Part shown: in pieces, positions 1 to 6,316 of the stretch
Layout of the letters: each line of letters begins with the position of its first letter
Numbering within the stretch: the first letter of the stretch is position 1
DNA from: an uncultured Oscillospiraceae bacterium
GTDB lineage: Bacteria > Bacillota_A > Clostridia > Oscillospirales > Acutalibacteraceae
Reading direction: 5' to 3'
NCBI GenBank assembly: GCA_910587995.1
Contig: CAJUNS010000011.1
Span: 1-42,740, forward strand
DNA: 42,740 bases
The notes under the pieces: generated by a model
Database searches by the model: none
The model's input: only the letters and a program-made list of their open reading frames with translations
Told to the model about the DNA's origin: nothing
Translations under genes and position numbers: made by a program

Positions 1-1081
1 TGAGGGAGGAGAAGGGCACCTGGGCCCCGGCCCGGGAGTTCATGGTGTTCAGGTTGTGCACCAGGGCCTCCATGGCCTGATAGGTAGCCTTGTCCGTCTC
101 CCGCCAAGCGGTCTCTTTGGCGTAGGCGGCGGCGTCGCTGGCCTCCTCCCAGGTCACCTCCTGGAAGCCGCACTCCCGCTGGTGCTGGGGCAGAAACTCC
201 GCAAAACGCTCTCCATAGGCGTCCACATTTTTCATGGTCACCTTGCTGTGCAGGGCCACCCGGGCCGCGTGAACCATGGCCTCGGCCTGCCCGTAAGGCA
301 TCAGCTTCATCAGTTGGAAAAACTGGGCCAGGGCCTTGAAGTATTCTTTCTGGTAGGTCTTGTCCACGCCCTCGGCCATGGCATAGTCGAAGATGGGCAC
401 GCTTTGGCCTCCGTGCATCTCGTTTTGGTTGGCCTGAATGGCAATGCAGGCCAAGGCCGCATAGGACCGGATGTCCTTAGGCTCCCGCAGGTAGCCATGG
501 CCCGTGGAAAACCCGTTGCGGAACAGCTTGATCAGGTCAATCTGGCAGCAGGTTTCCGTCAGGGTGTAAAAGTCCTTGTCATGAATGTGAATGTCGCCCT
601 CCGCGTCGGCCTTGGCCAAATGAGGGGGAATCACATACTTGTCATAAAAGCTTTTGGCCCCCTCCGAGCCGTATTTCAGCATGGTGCCCATGGCGGTGTC
701 AGCGTTGATGTTGGCGTTTTCCCGCTTTAGGTCCACATCCTCGGCAGGGACGAAGGTGAGGGCAGAGTAGATTTTCACCAGCTCGTCGTCCATCTCCCGC
801 AGGCGCTGGTGCTGGGCCCGGTAGAGAATGTAAGCCTTGGCCGTTTTGGCGTAATCGGCGGCAATGAGCTTTTCTTCCACAACATCTTGGGTCTGCTCCA
901 CCGTGGGGGTGGACTTCATCCCCTCCAGCTCCTCTACCACCTGCTGGGTCAGCCGGTCCAGGTCGTCCTCGCTGAACCGCTCGGTGGCAATGCGGACATT
1001 TGCTTTTAAAATGGCGTTGCGAATCTTAAGGGGATCGAACTTCACTCGTTTTCCGTTTCGTTTGATGATGCTTTTTGGCAT
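1..1081 (-). CDS. nrdD: Anaerobic (class III) ribonucleoside-triphosphate reductase, C-terminus cut by window edge
   Basis: Reduces ribonucleotides to deoxyribonucleotides in the absence of oxygen with a glycyl radical, the main dNTP source of a strict anaerobe. Translation from the ATG at 1081 gives an N-terminal ATP-cone (starts MPKSIIKRNGKRVKFDPLKI), the allosteric dATP/ATP site, and then NrdD core motifs such as HIHDKDFY and, close to the window edge, MNSRAGAQVPFSSL. About 360 residues are visible; the family is about 700, so the C-terminal half with the radical glycine, and any nrdG activase gene behind it, lie outside the window. SD GAGAGGAG lies just upstream (reading GAGAGGAGCCGGTCATTCC before ATG, spacing slightly long). 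It is transcribed from its own strong promoter (1364-1392) through a long structured leader. Identity is secure from the ATP-cone and NrdD core motifs. Confidence 0.95.
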   Translation of the reverse strand, partial: MPKSIIKRNGKRVKFDPLKIRNAILKANVRIATERFSEDDLDRLTQQVVEELEGMKSTPTVEQTQDVVEEKLIAADYAKTAKAYILYRAQHQRLREMDDELVKIYSALTFVPAEDVDLKRENANINADTAMGTMLKYGSEGAKSFYDKYVIPPHLAKADAEGDIHIHDKDFYTLTETCCQIDLIKLFRNGFSTGHGYLREPKDIRSYAALACIAIQANQNEMHGGQSVPIFDYAMAEGVDKTYQKEYFKALAQFFQLMKLMPYGQAEAMVHAARVALHSKVTMKNVDAYGERFAEFLPQHQRECGFQEVTWEEASDAAAYAKETAWRETDKATYQAMEALVHNLNTMNSRAGAQVPFSSL

Positions 1082-1357
1082 GATGGAATGACCGGCTCCT
1101 CTCAAAAGTAAAATATATATGTAACAAACAAATGAGATTTTCACACAAAGGGTTTTACCCTTCACACGGCTCAAAAGAACGCAAATGATTTTTTGAACCA
1201 TGCGGTAAATCCGCTTGGCCTCTCCCTCCACAGGACGCTTTGAATGCGTGCTTCCTATGGCTGCGGCAGGAAGCGCGAACAGGCTTTTGGAGCGTGCCGG
1301 CCAGTTCCGCTTTTCTCGTCCGCTGGCGGCAGCACGCCCCACAGCTTCTTAGGGCGC
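1082..1357 (-). ncRNA. Hairpin-rich 5' leader of nrdD, candidate cis-regulatory RNA
   Basis: About 275 nt lie between the predicted start point (near 1357) and the nrdD ATG and hold no plausible gene. Read on the minus strand, the leader can form a series of hairpins: an outer GAAGCGC/GCGCTTC pair enclosing a 9-bp stem (GGGGCGTGC with GCACGCTCC) and an inner GCCAG/CTGGC stem; then CCATAGG/CCTGTGG capped by ACGC/GCGT; then CCAAGCGG/CCGCATGG; then GGTTCAAAA/TTTTGAGCC; and finally AAGGGT-AAA-ACCCTT near the gene. I do not recognise a B12 box, a T-box sequence or another known riboswitch core. It could equally be a separate small RNA with a read-through product. Confidence 0.5.
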
Positions 1358-1363
1358 TTCTCT

Positions 1364-1392
1364 ATTATAAGCGATTCCAGCCCTCCTGTCAA
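1364..1392 (-). promoter_or_regulatory. Sigma-A promoter for nrdD leader
   Basis: On the minus strand TTGACA (1387-1392) and TATAAT (1364-1369) are both perfect consensus hexamers with exactly 17 bp between them. Transcription would start near 1357. It lies just downstream of the aspS terminator, so nrdD is its own transcription unit. Confidence 0.85.
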
Positions 1393-1448
1393 CGCCATAT
1401 CTTGTATAAACGCAAAATTTGTTTTGGGCAATACCCCAAAATATAGCC

Positions 1449-1479
1449 AAAAAAGGGAGCAGCACGCTGCTCCCTTTTT
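1449..1479 (-). terminator. Intrinsic terminator after aspS
   Basis: Perfect 8-bp stem GGGAGCAG/CTGCTCCC (1455-1462 with 1467-1474), loop CACG, followed on the minus strand by six T residues (plus-strand A run 1449-1454). A T run on the other side (1475-1479) would make it work in both directions. It lies 17 bases past the aspS stop. Confidence 0.85.
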
Positions 1480-1495
1480 CTCCTGACGCGCAGTC

Positions 1496-3283
1496 CTATT
1501 CTTCTGTCTTGGTTACCGCAATGCTCAGTTCCTTCAGCTGGGCCTGGGTTACGGTGCTGGGCGCGCTCATCATCACGTCCTGCGCGTTCTGGTTCATGGG
1601 GAAGGCAATGACCTCCCGAATGTAGCTTTCGCCGGTGAGCAGCATCACCAGCCGGTCCACCCCGGGGGCCGCGCCCGCGTGGGGGGGCGCGCCGTAGCAG
1701 AACGCATTGTACATGGCCGGGAACTTGCCCCGCACGTCGTCTTCCGTCAGGCCAACCAGCTCGAAGGCCTTGACCATGATCTCCGGGTCATAGTTCCGCT
1801 CCGCCCCGGAGGCCAGCTCGAAGCCGTTGCACACCAGGTCGTACTGGTGGGCCCGCAGGTCCAGAGGGTCCGCCTCGCCCCTCTCAATTTTCAGCAGGGA
1901 CTCCATCCCCCCGTGGGGCATGGAGAAGGGGTTGTGGCCAAATTCCAGCCGGCCGCTCTCCTCCCCGATTTCGAACATGGGGAAGTCCACAATCCAGCAC
2001 AGCTCGTAGCGCTTTTCGTTCATATGTTCCGGGCAGGCCGCGCCCAGCAGCTTCCGGGCCACCCCGGCGGTCTTTTGGGCGGTAAGCTTGGGCCCGGCCG
2101 CCAACATCACCAGGGAGTTGGGTTCCAGCTTGAGGGCCTCCGCCACCTGTTGGGCCAGCCCTGGCACGGCGTTGATAAACTTGGCGACGCCCCCGGCGAT
2201 CTCCCCCTTCTCGTCGAGCTTGAACCAGTAGCTCTTCTGGGCGGTCTGCACCTCCACCTCGGCCACGATCTTGTCGATGGCCTTGCGGGCCAGGCCGCAG
2301 TGGGAGACGGGCACGGCCTTTACCACAGCGTTCTCAAAGGGGCCGAAGCCGCAGCCGGAGAGCAGCTCCGTCACATCGTGAACCAGCAGGTCAATGCGCA
2401 GGTCCGGCTTATCGCTGCCATAGTCCTCCATGGCCTGGAGGAAGGGAATGCGCCGGAAAGGGGCCTGGGAGACGGTCTGGCCATAAACGCCGAACTTCTC
2501 AAAAATGGGCGGCAGCACCGCCTCGATAACGGCAAATACGTCCTCCTGACCGGCAAAAGCCATCTCCATGTCCAGCTGGTAGAACTCCCCGGGAGACCGG
2601 TCGCCCCGGGCGTCCTCGTCCCGGAAGCAGGGGGCTATCTGGAAATATTTGTCAAAGCCCGAGGCCATAAGCAGCTGCTTAAACTGCTGGGGAGCCTGGG
2701 GCAGGGCATAAAACTTGCCCGGATGCTTGCGGGAGGGCACCAGATAGTCCCGGGCCCCCTCGGGCGAGGAGGCGGTGAGGATGGGGGTGTTGATCTCTTG
2801 GAAGCCCTCCGCCTCCATGGCCCGGCGCAGGGCCGAGACCACCTGGGACCGGAGCACAATGTTCCCCTTCACCTGGGGATTGCGCAGGTCCAAATACCGG
2901 TAGCGCAGGCGCTGGGCCTCGTCCGCGTCCCGGGAGAAGTTCACCTCAAAGGGCAGCTCATTGTGCTGGCACCGGCTGAGGACCCGGATGGACTGGGGGG
3001 CAATTTCCACATCGCCGGTGGGAATTTTGGGGTTCTTGTTGGTGCGCTCCCGCACGGTCCCCTCCACCTGGATGGTGGTCTCCTTATTCAGGGCCTTCAC
3101 CTGGGCCAGCAGGTCCGCGGTCTCCACCACCACCTGGGTGACGCCGAAGAAGTCCCGCAGCACCAAAAAGCCAACGCCGCCGCCCACTTCCCGCAGGTTC
3201 TCCATCCACCCGGCCAGGGTCACGGTTTTTCCCGCGTCCTGTGCCCGCAGCTCCCCGCAGTTGTGGGTCCGATACTGTGACAT
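1496..3283 (-). CDS. aspS: Aspartyl-tRNA synthetase
   Basis: Charges tRNA-Asp with aspartate (class II synthetase). The 595-aa product has the N-terminal OB-fold anticodon-binding domain, the catalytic core with class II motifs (FCYGAPPHAGAAPGVDRLVML near the end is motif 3, with the ATP-binding arginine) and the GAD insertion typical of the bacterial-type enzyme; length fits the bacterial type. The frame is open to a GTG at 3292, but that codon overlaps the SD; AGGAG sits 8 nt before the ATG at 3283, giving MSQYRTHNCGE, so I use 3283. It follows hisS with a 216-bp gap that carries a GC-rich hairpin, a common hisS-aspS order in Firmicutes. Whether it is discriminating (Asp only) or also charges tRNA-Asn cannot be judged here. 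Confidence 0.96.
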   Translation of the reverse strand: MSQYRTHNCGELRAQDAGKTVTLAGWMENLREVGGGVGFLVLRDFFGVTQVVVETADLLAQVKALNKETTIQVEGTVRERTNKNPKIPTGDVEIAPQSIRVLSRCQHNELPFEVNFSRDADEAQRLRYRYLDLRNPQVKGNIVLRSQVVSALRRAMEAEGFQEINTPILTASSPEGARDYLVPSRKHPGKFYALPQAPQQFKQLLMASGFDKYFQIAPCFRDEDARGDRSPGEFYQLDMEMAFAGQEDVFAVIEAVLPPIFEKFGVYGQTVSQAPFRRIPFLQAMEDYGSDKPDLRIDLLVHDVTELLSGCGFGPFENAVVKAVPVSHCGLARKAIDKIVAEVEVQTAQKSYWFKLDEKGEIAGGVAKFINAVPGLAQQVAEALKLEPNSLVMLAAGPKLTAQKTAGVARKLLGAACPEHMNEKRYELCWIVDFPMFEIGEESGRLEFGHNPFSMPHGGMESLLKIERGEADPLDLRAHQYDLVCNGFELASGAERNYDPEIMVKAFELVGLTEDDVRGKFPAMYNAFCYGAPPHAGAAPGVDRLVMLLTGESYIREVIAFPMNQNAQDVMMSAPSTVTQAQLKELSIAVTKTEE

Positions 3284-3451
3284 AACGATCACTCCTATAA
3301 CACAAATCTAAAAGCTAACAATCTGGTTTCAAAGCCGTCCGGCCAGCGCCCAGGCTTCAAAACCCAGGCAGGGCGCGCAATCCGCAGGGCAAATTTTATC
3401 ACAAACAGCCAAAACGGGTGTTGATCAAAAATTCCTGCAAGCGCACAAAGG

Positions 3452-3492
3452 GGGCTTGGCCGCGGAGGCAGCTCCGCACGCAAACCAAGCCC
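3452..3492 (-). other. Strong hairpin just after hisS (weak terminator or processing site)
   Basis: Eight-bp stem GGGCTTGG/CCAAGCCC (3452-3459 with 3485-3492) encloses a second stem CGGAG/CTCCG (3463-3467 with 3472-3476). It begins 7 bases past the hisS stop. Only three T residues follow on the minus strand, so termination would be partial; read-through into aspS is likely. In the rest of the hisS-aspS gap I see no convincing promoter. Confidence 0.55.
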
Positions 3493-3499
3493 TGGCACA

Positions 3500-4780
3500 T
3501 CAGCCGCCTACCGCCGCCGCGGTGGCGGCCAGGTAGCTGTCCACAAAGTCCTCTCCCACGCTGATCTCCACACTGGCGCCAGCCTCCATGTCCTTAAGCA
3601 TGGCCTTGCCGGAGCTCAGCTCGTCCTCCCCCAGCACCAGACTATATTGGGCTCCGGTCTTGCCCGCATACTTCATCTGGGCTTTTAGGCCCCGGCCGCA
3701 AAGGTCGCAATCAGCGGGAACGCCGCAGCGGTGCAGGGCGTCCACCAACGCCAAGGCCCGCACCCGGGCTCCATCGCCCATAGCGGCAATGTAGAGCTCA
3801 CAGCGCACCGGCTGGGGGAAGTCTGTCTTCTGGGCCTCCAGGGCCAGCATCAGCCGGTCCAGGCCCAGGCCGAAGCCCAGCCCAGGGGTGGGCGCGCCGC
3901 CCATCTCCTCCACCAGCCCGTCGTAGCGTCCGCCGCCGCCTAGGGCAAAGCCCAGGCTTTGGGAGGGAAACTCGAACACCGTGCGGGTGTAGTAGTCCAG
4001 GCCCCGCACCAGTCCGGGGTCTAGGGTGTAGCCAATACCCAGCGCCCCCAGGTACTCCTGCACTTTGGCAAAATGCTCCCGGCAGTCTGGGCAGAGGTAG
4101 TCCGTAATCTTGGGCGCGCCCGCCGCCAAGGCCTGGCAGTCCGGGCTTTTGCAGTCCAAAATGCGCATGGGGTTCCGGTCCAGGCGGGAGAGGCAGGTGC
4201 CGCACAGCTGGTCCCGGCGGGCCGAAAAATACTCCTTGAGAGCTTGGTGGTAGTCCTTGCGGCAGGTTTTGCAGCCAATGGAATTCAGCTGCAAGCCTAC
4301 ATCCTTCAGACCCAGCCGCTGAAAGGCTGACAAAGCCATGGCGATGATTTGGGCATCCGCCACTGGCTCCGCCGCCCCAAAAACCTCCACACCGAAGGTG
4401 CGGAACTCCCGCATCCGCCCGGCCTGGGGCTTTTCGTAGCGGTAGCAGGGAATGTTATAATAGAGCTTCACCGGGTAGCCGGCGTTGAACAGGCCGTTTT
4501 CCAGCATGGCCCGCACGGCCCCGGCCGTGCCCTCAGGGCGCAGGGTCACCGAGCGCCCCGCCTTGTCCAGGAAGGTGTACATTTGCTTTTCCACCACGTC
4601 GGTCACATCGCCCATGCCCCGCTGGAAAAGCTCCGTGTGCTCGAAGACCGGCGTGCGCACCTCCCCGAAGCCGTTGAGCCGCGCCTCGGAGACCAGCACT
4701 TCCTCCATGGCCCGCCATTTTTCCGCCGCCTCCGGGACCAGATCCGCGGTCCCCTTGGGGGCTTTTGTAATCAAATCCAT
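3500..4780 (-). CDS. hisS: Histidyl-tRNA synthetase
   Basis: Class II synthetase that charges tRNA-His. The 426-aa protein has the family's usual length, begins MDLITKAPKGTADLVP (the KGT-D start typical of HisRS), carries motif 2 with YRYEKPQAGRMREF, the histidine-A loop GLDYYTRTVFEF, and the glycine-rich GGGGRYDGL near motif 3, followed by the C-terminal anticodon-binding domain. A cysteine-rich insertion in the middle (CKTCRKDY, CGTCLSRLDRNP, CPDCREHF) is commonly seen in Firmicute HisRS. ATG at 4780 is preceded by AAAGG and GGCGGG. It lies 62 bases after mgsA and upstream of aspS. Confidence 0.96.
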   Translation of the reverse strand: MDLITKAPKGTADLVPEAAEKWRAMEEVLVSEARLNGFGEVRTPVFEHTELFQRGMGDVTDVVEKQMYTFLDKAGRSVTLRPEGTAGAVRAMLENGLFNAGYPVKLYYNIPCYRYEKPQAGRMREFRTFGVEVFGAAEPVADAQIIAMALSAFQRLGLKDVGLQLNSIGCKTCRKDYHQALKEYFSARRDQLCGTCLSRLDRNPMRILDCKSPDCQALAAGAPKITDYLCPDCREHFAKVQEYLGALGIGYTLDPGLVRGLDYYTRTVFEFPSQSLGFALGGGGRYDGLVEEMGGAPTPGLGFGLGLDRLMLALEAQKTDFPQPVRCELYIAAMGDGARVRALALVDALHRCGVPADCDLCGRGLKAQMKYAGKTGAQYSLVLGEDELSSGKAMLKDMEAGASVEISVGEDFVDSYLAATAAAVGG

Positions 4781-4842
4781 TTCATTTCCCGCCTTTTTCC
4801 AATGCTTTGTTTGGCGTTCCCGCTAAAAATACCAGACCGGCG

Positions 4843-5241
4843 TCAGGTGCGGACAATGTCCCGCCAATCCAGGTCGCCCCGCTCCAAACCGTGGATGAGC
4901 ACCTCCGCCGTGGCGATGTTGGTGGCCACAGGGATGTTGTGCATGTCGCACAGGCGCAGCAGGTTCAGCACGCTGGGGTCACTGCTCTGGGAGCTTAAGG
5001 GGTCCCGGAAAAACAGCAGTAGATCAATCTCATCGCAGGAGATGCGGGCCGCGATCTGCTGGTCGCCCCCCTGGGGGCCGCTGAGAAACCGCTGCAGCTT
5101 CAGCCCGGTGGCCTCGGAGACCATTTTACCTGTGGTGCCGGTGCCGCACAGGGTGTGGCGGCTCAAAATGCCGCAGTACGCAATGCAGAACTGCACCATC
5201 AGCTCCTTTTTCGCGTCATGGGCGGTCAATGCGATGTTCAT
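4843..5241 (-). CDS. mgsA: Methylglyoxal synthase family protein with altered active site
   Basis: The family converts dihydroxyacetone phosphate to methylglyoxal and phosphate, a bypass that relieves sugar-phosphate stress. The 132-aa product keeps the N-terminal ALTAHDAKK (His8, equivalent to E. coli His19), the phosphate-binding GTGTTG, and SGPQGGDQQ with Asp60 (E. coli Asp71). However, in the segment that reads DPL-x-x-x-PHDPDV in E. coli this protein reads DPLSSQSSDPSV: the catalytic-site His98 is Ser87 and Asp101 is Ser90. The rest of the protein (NLLRLCDMHNIPVATN) aligns without gaps, so activity may be lowered or changed rather than the gene being broken. ATG at 5241 has a strong GGGAGGAG SD. 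It follows minD after 71 AT-rich bases, and that order is common in Clostridia. Confidence 0.88.
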   Translation of the reverse strand: MNIALTAHDAKKELMVQFCIAYCGILSRHTLCGTGTTGKMVSEATGLKLQRFLSGPQGGDQQIAARISCDEIDLLLFFRDPLSSQSSDPSVLNLLRLCDMHNIPVATNIATAEVLIHGLERGDLDWRDIVRT

Positions 5242-5312
5242 GGTTAACTCCTCCCAAGTAATAATAAAATATATTGTTTCACATTTTGCGTCTTGATGTC
5301 GTTAAGCCGCAC

Positions 5313-6047
5313 TTAAAAGCGGTCCGGCAGGGGTACGGCTTCCCCTTCCAGCCGGGCAGCCATGCGGGTAAATGCCATCATGGCCGGGGACTTTTCCGGC
5401 GCGGCCGTGCCTTTCAAAAAAGCCGCCGCCATAGCGTGGTCTTCTGGGGCCATGCCAAAAAGCCGCAGGCCCGAGGCGTCGATGACCGCGTCCAGGTCAG
5501 CGTACACCCCGGTGCGCTCAAAGAGCTCCCCGTCGAACCGGTTGATGGCCAGCCGTTTGCTGGCAACGCCCAACTGGTCCAAAAGCCGGCGCACGGCGCC
5601 CGCGCTGCGCACGCACACCGGATCCGGACTGCACACCACCACCGCCCGGTCGGCGGCGCAGGCGGCGGACCGAAAGCCCGCCCCTACCCCGGCCGGGGAG
5701 TCCAGCAGCACATAATCGTAATAGCGTTTCAGCAGGGGGACCAGCCGGGCCATAACCGCTGGCTGAATCAGGTTGTCTCCCGAAGCCGGGGCTGGCAGCA
5801 GATACAGCCCCGGACAGCAGGCGTAGATGGCCTGGGCCGGGGCGCAGCGCCCATATACCACATCGGAGCTGTCGAACACCAGGCTTTCTTCCGTGCCGGT
5901 CATCCGGTCCAGGCTCCGCAGGCCCGCATCGCAGTCCACCAGCAGGACCCTGCGGCCCCGGGCGGCCAGAGCCCTCCCCAGGCCTACCGCCGCGGTGGAT
6001 TTCCCCACGCCGCCCTTTCCCGATGTGATGACTGTCGCAATCCCCAT
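5313..6047 (-). CDS. minD: MinD-like septum-site ATPase
   Basis: Deviant Walker ATPase of the MinD/ParA class, which dimerises with ATP, binds the membrane and positions the division inhibitor. The 244-aa product has the signature SGKGGVGKST (signature Lys11 and Walker Lys16), the switch I/A-prime motif DCDAGLRSLD, and the LLDSPAGVG Walker B segment (MinD normally DSPAGIE). The frame extends to a codon at 6071, but that lies inside the -10 box of the promoter at 6070-6098, so the ATG at 6047 is the start. The last residues (MAARLEGEAVPLPDRF) do not form the obvious basic amphipathic helix that usually anchors MinD. No minC or minE is next to it, although both usually accompany minD between mrdA and mgsA in Clostridia. 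A flagellar or other MinD-like role cannot be excluded. Confidence 0.8.
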   Translation of the reverse strand: MGIATVITSGKGGVGKSTAAVGLGRALAARGRRVLLVDCDAGLRSLDRMTGTEESLVFDSSDVVYGRCAPAQAIYACCPGLYLLPAPASGDNLIQPAVMARLVPLLKRYYDYVLLDSPAGVGAGFRSAACAADRAVVVCSPDPVCVRSAGAVRRLLDQLGVASKRLAINRFDGELFERTGVYADLDAVIDASGLRLFGMAPEDHAMAAAFLKGTAAPEKSPAMMAFTRMAARLEGEAVPLPDRF

Positions 6048-6069
6048 GCAGAACACCGCCTTACTTATC

Positions 6070-6098
6070 ATCTTACCACATCAACTGCAATTTGTCAA
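6070..6098 (-). promoter_or_regulatory. Sigma-A promoter for minD
   Basis: Minus strand TTGACA (6093-6098), 17 bp, TAAGAT (6070-6075). Transcription would begin about 16 nt before the minD ATG at 6047, leaving just enough room for the SD AAGGCGG. It separates minD-mgsA from the mre operon upstream. Confidence 0.75.
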
Positions 6099-6178
6099 AA
6101 ACAAATATTATTTTCTCAGGATTCTATGAGAAACCCACAAAACTAACCGGCTCCTTTTGTCAGTTTCCCAAATTGGCC

Positions 6179-6197
6179 CTTGAACAATTTGTTCAAG
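6179..6197. promoter_or_regulatory. Perfect 19-bp palindrome, possible operator
   Basis: CTTGAACA-ATT-TGTTCAAG, 8-bp arms with a 3-base centre, sits in the 245-bp gap between the mrdA stop and minD, about 80 bases upstream of the minD promoter. There is no T run, so it is not a terminator. It could be a protein-binding site; the binding protein is unknown. Confidence 0.4.
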
Positions 6198-6316
6198 TCT
6201 CTGGCTCTCCTTTTTACGTGCTCTCGCCGCCAAAAGGGCGCGGGCCCCTCTGGTTGTTAGGATGGCCCGCTGGTTTGGGGCAAATGCAGGGTGGAGCCTC
6301 TTTATTTCCGGCCCAA

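Noticed and set aside
1095..1135. Possible NrdR box in the AT-rich stretch before nrdD
   Set aside because: The segment has a TATATAT core, but the flanking ACAC/GTGT arms of the consensus are missing and there is no second box at the right spacing.
1150..1357. nrdD leader as 6S RNA, SRP RNA or B12 riboswitch
   Set aside because: I looked for the SRP GGAAG-type loop, the B12 box and a central 6S-like bubble with flanking consensus, and none fits; the call stays open.
1679..3280. Long plus-strand open frames opposite aspS, leuS, smc, the GH2 gene and addA (up to 830 codons)
   Set aside because: They lie antisense to certain genes, have Gly/Leu/His/Pro-rich composition expected from GC-rich complementary strands, lack SDs and resemble no protein family.
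3292..3293. Start of aspS at the GTG 3292
   Set aside because: That codon overlaps the AGGAG ribosome-binding site; the ATG at 3283 has correct spacing.
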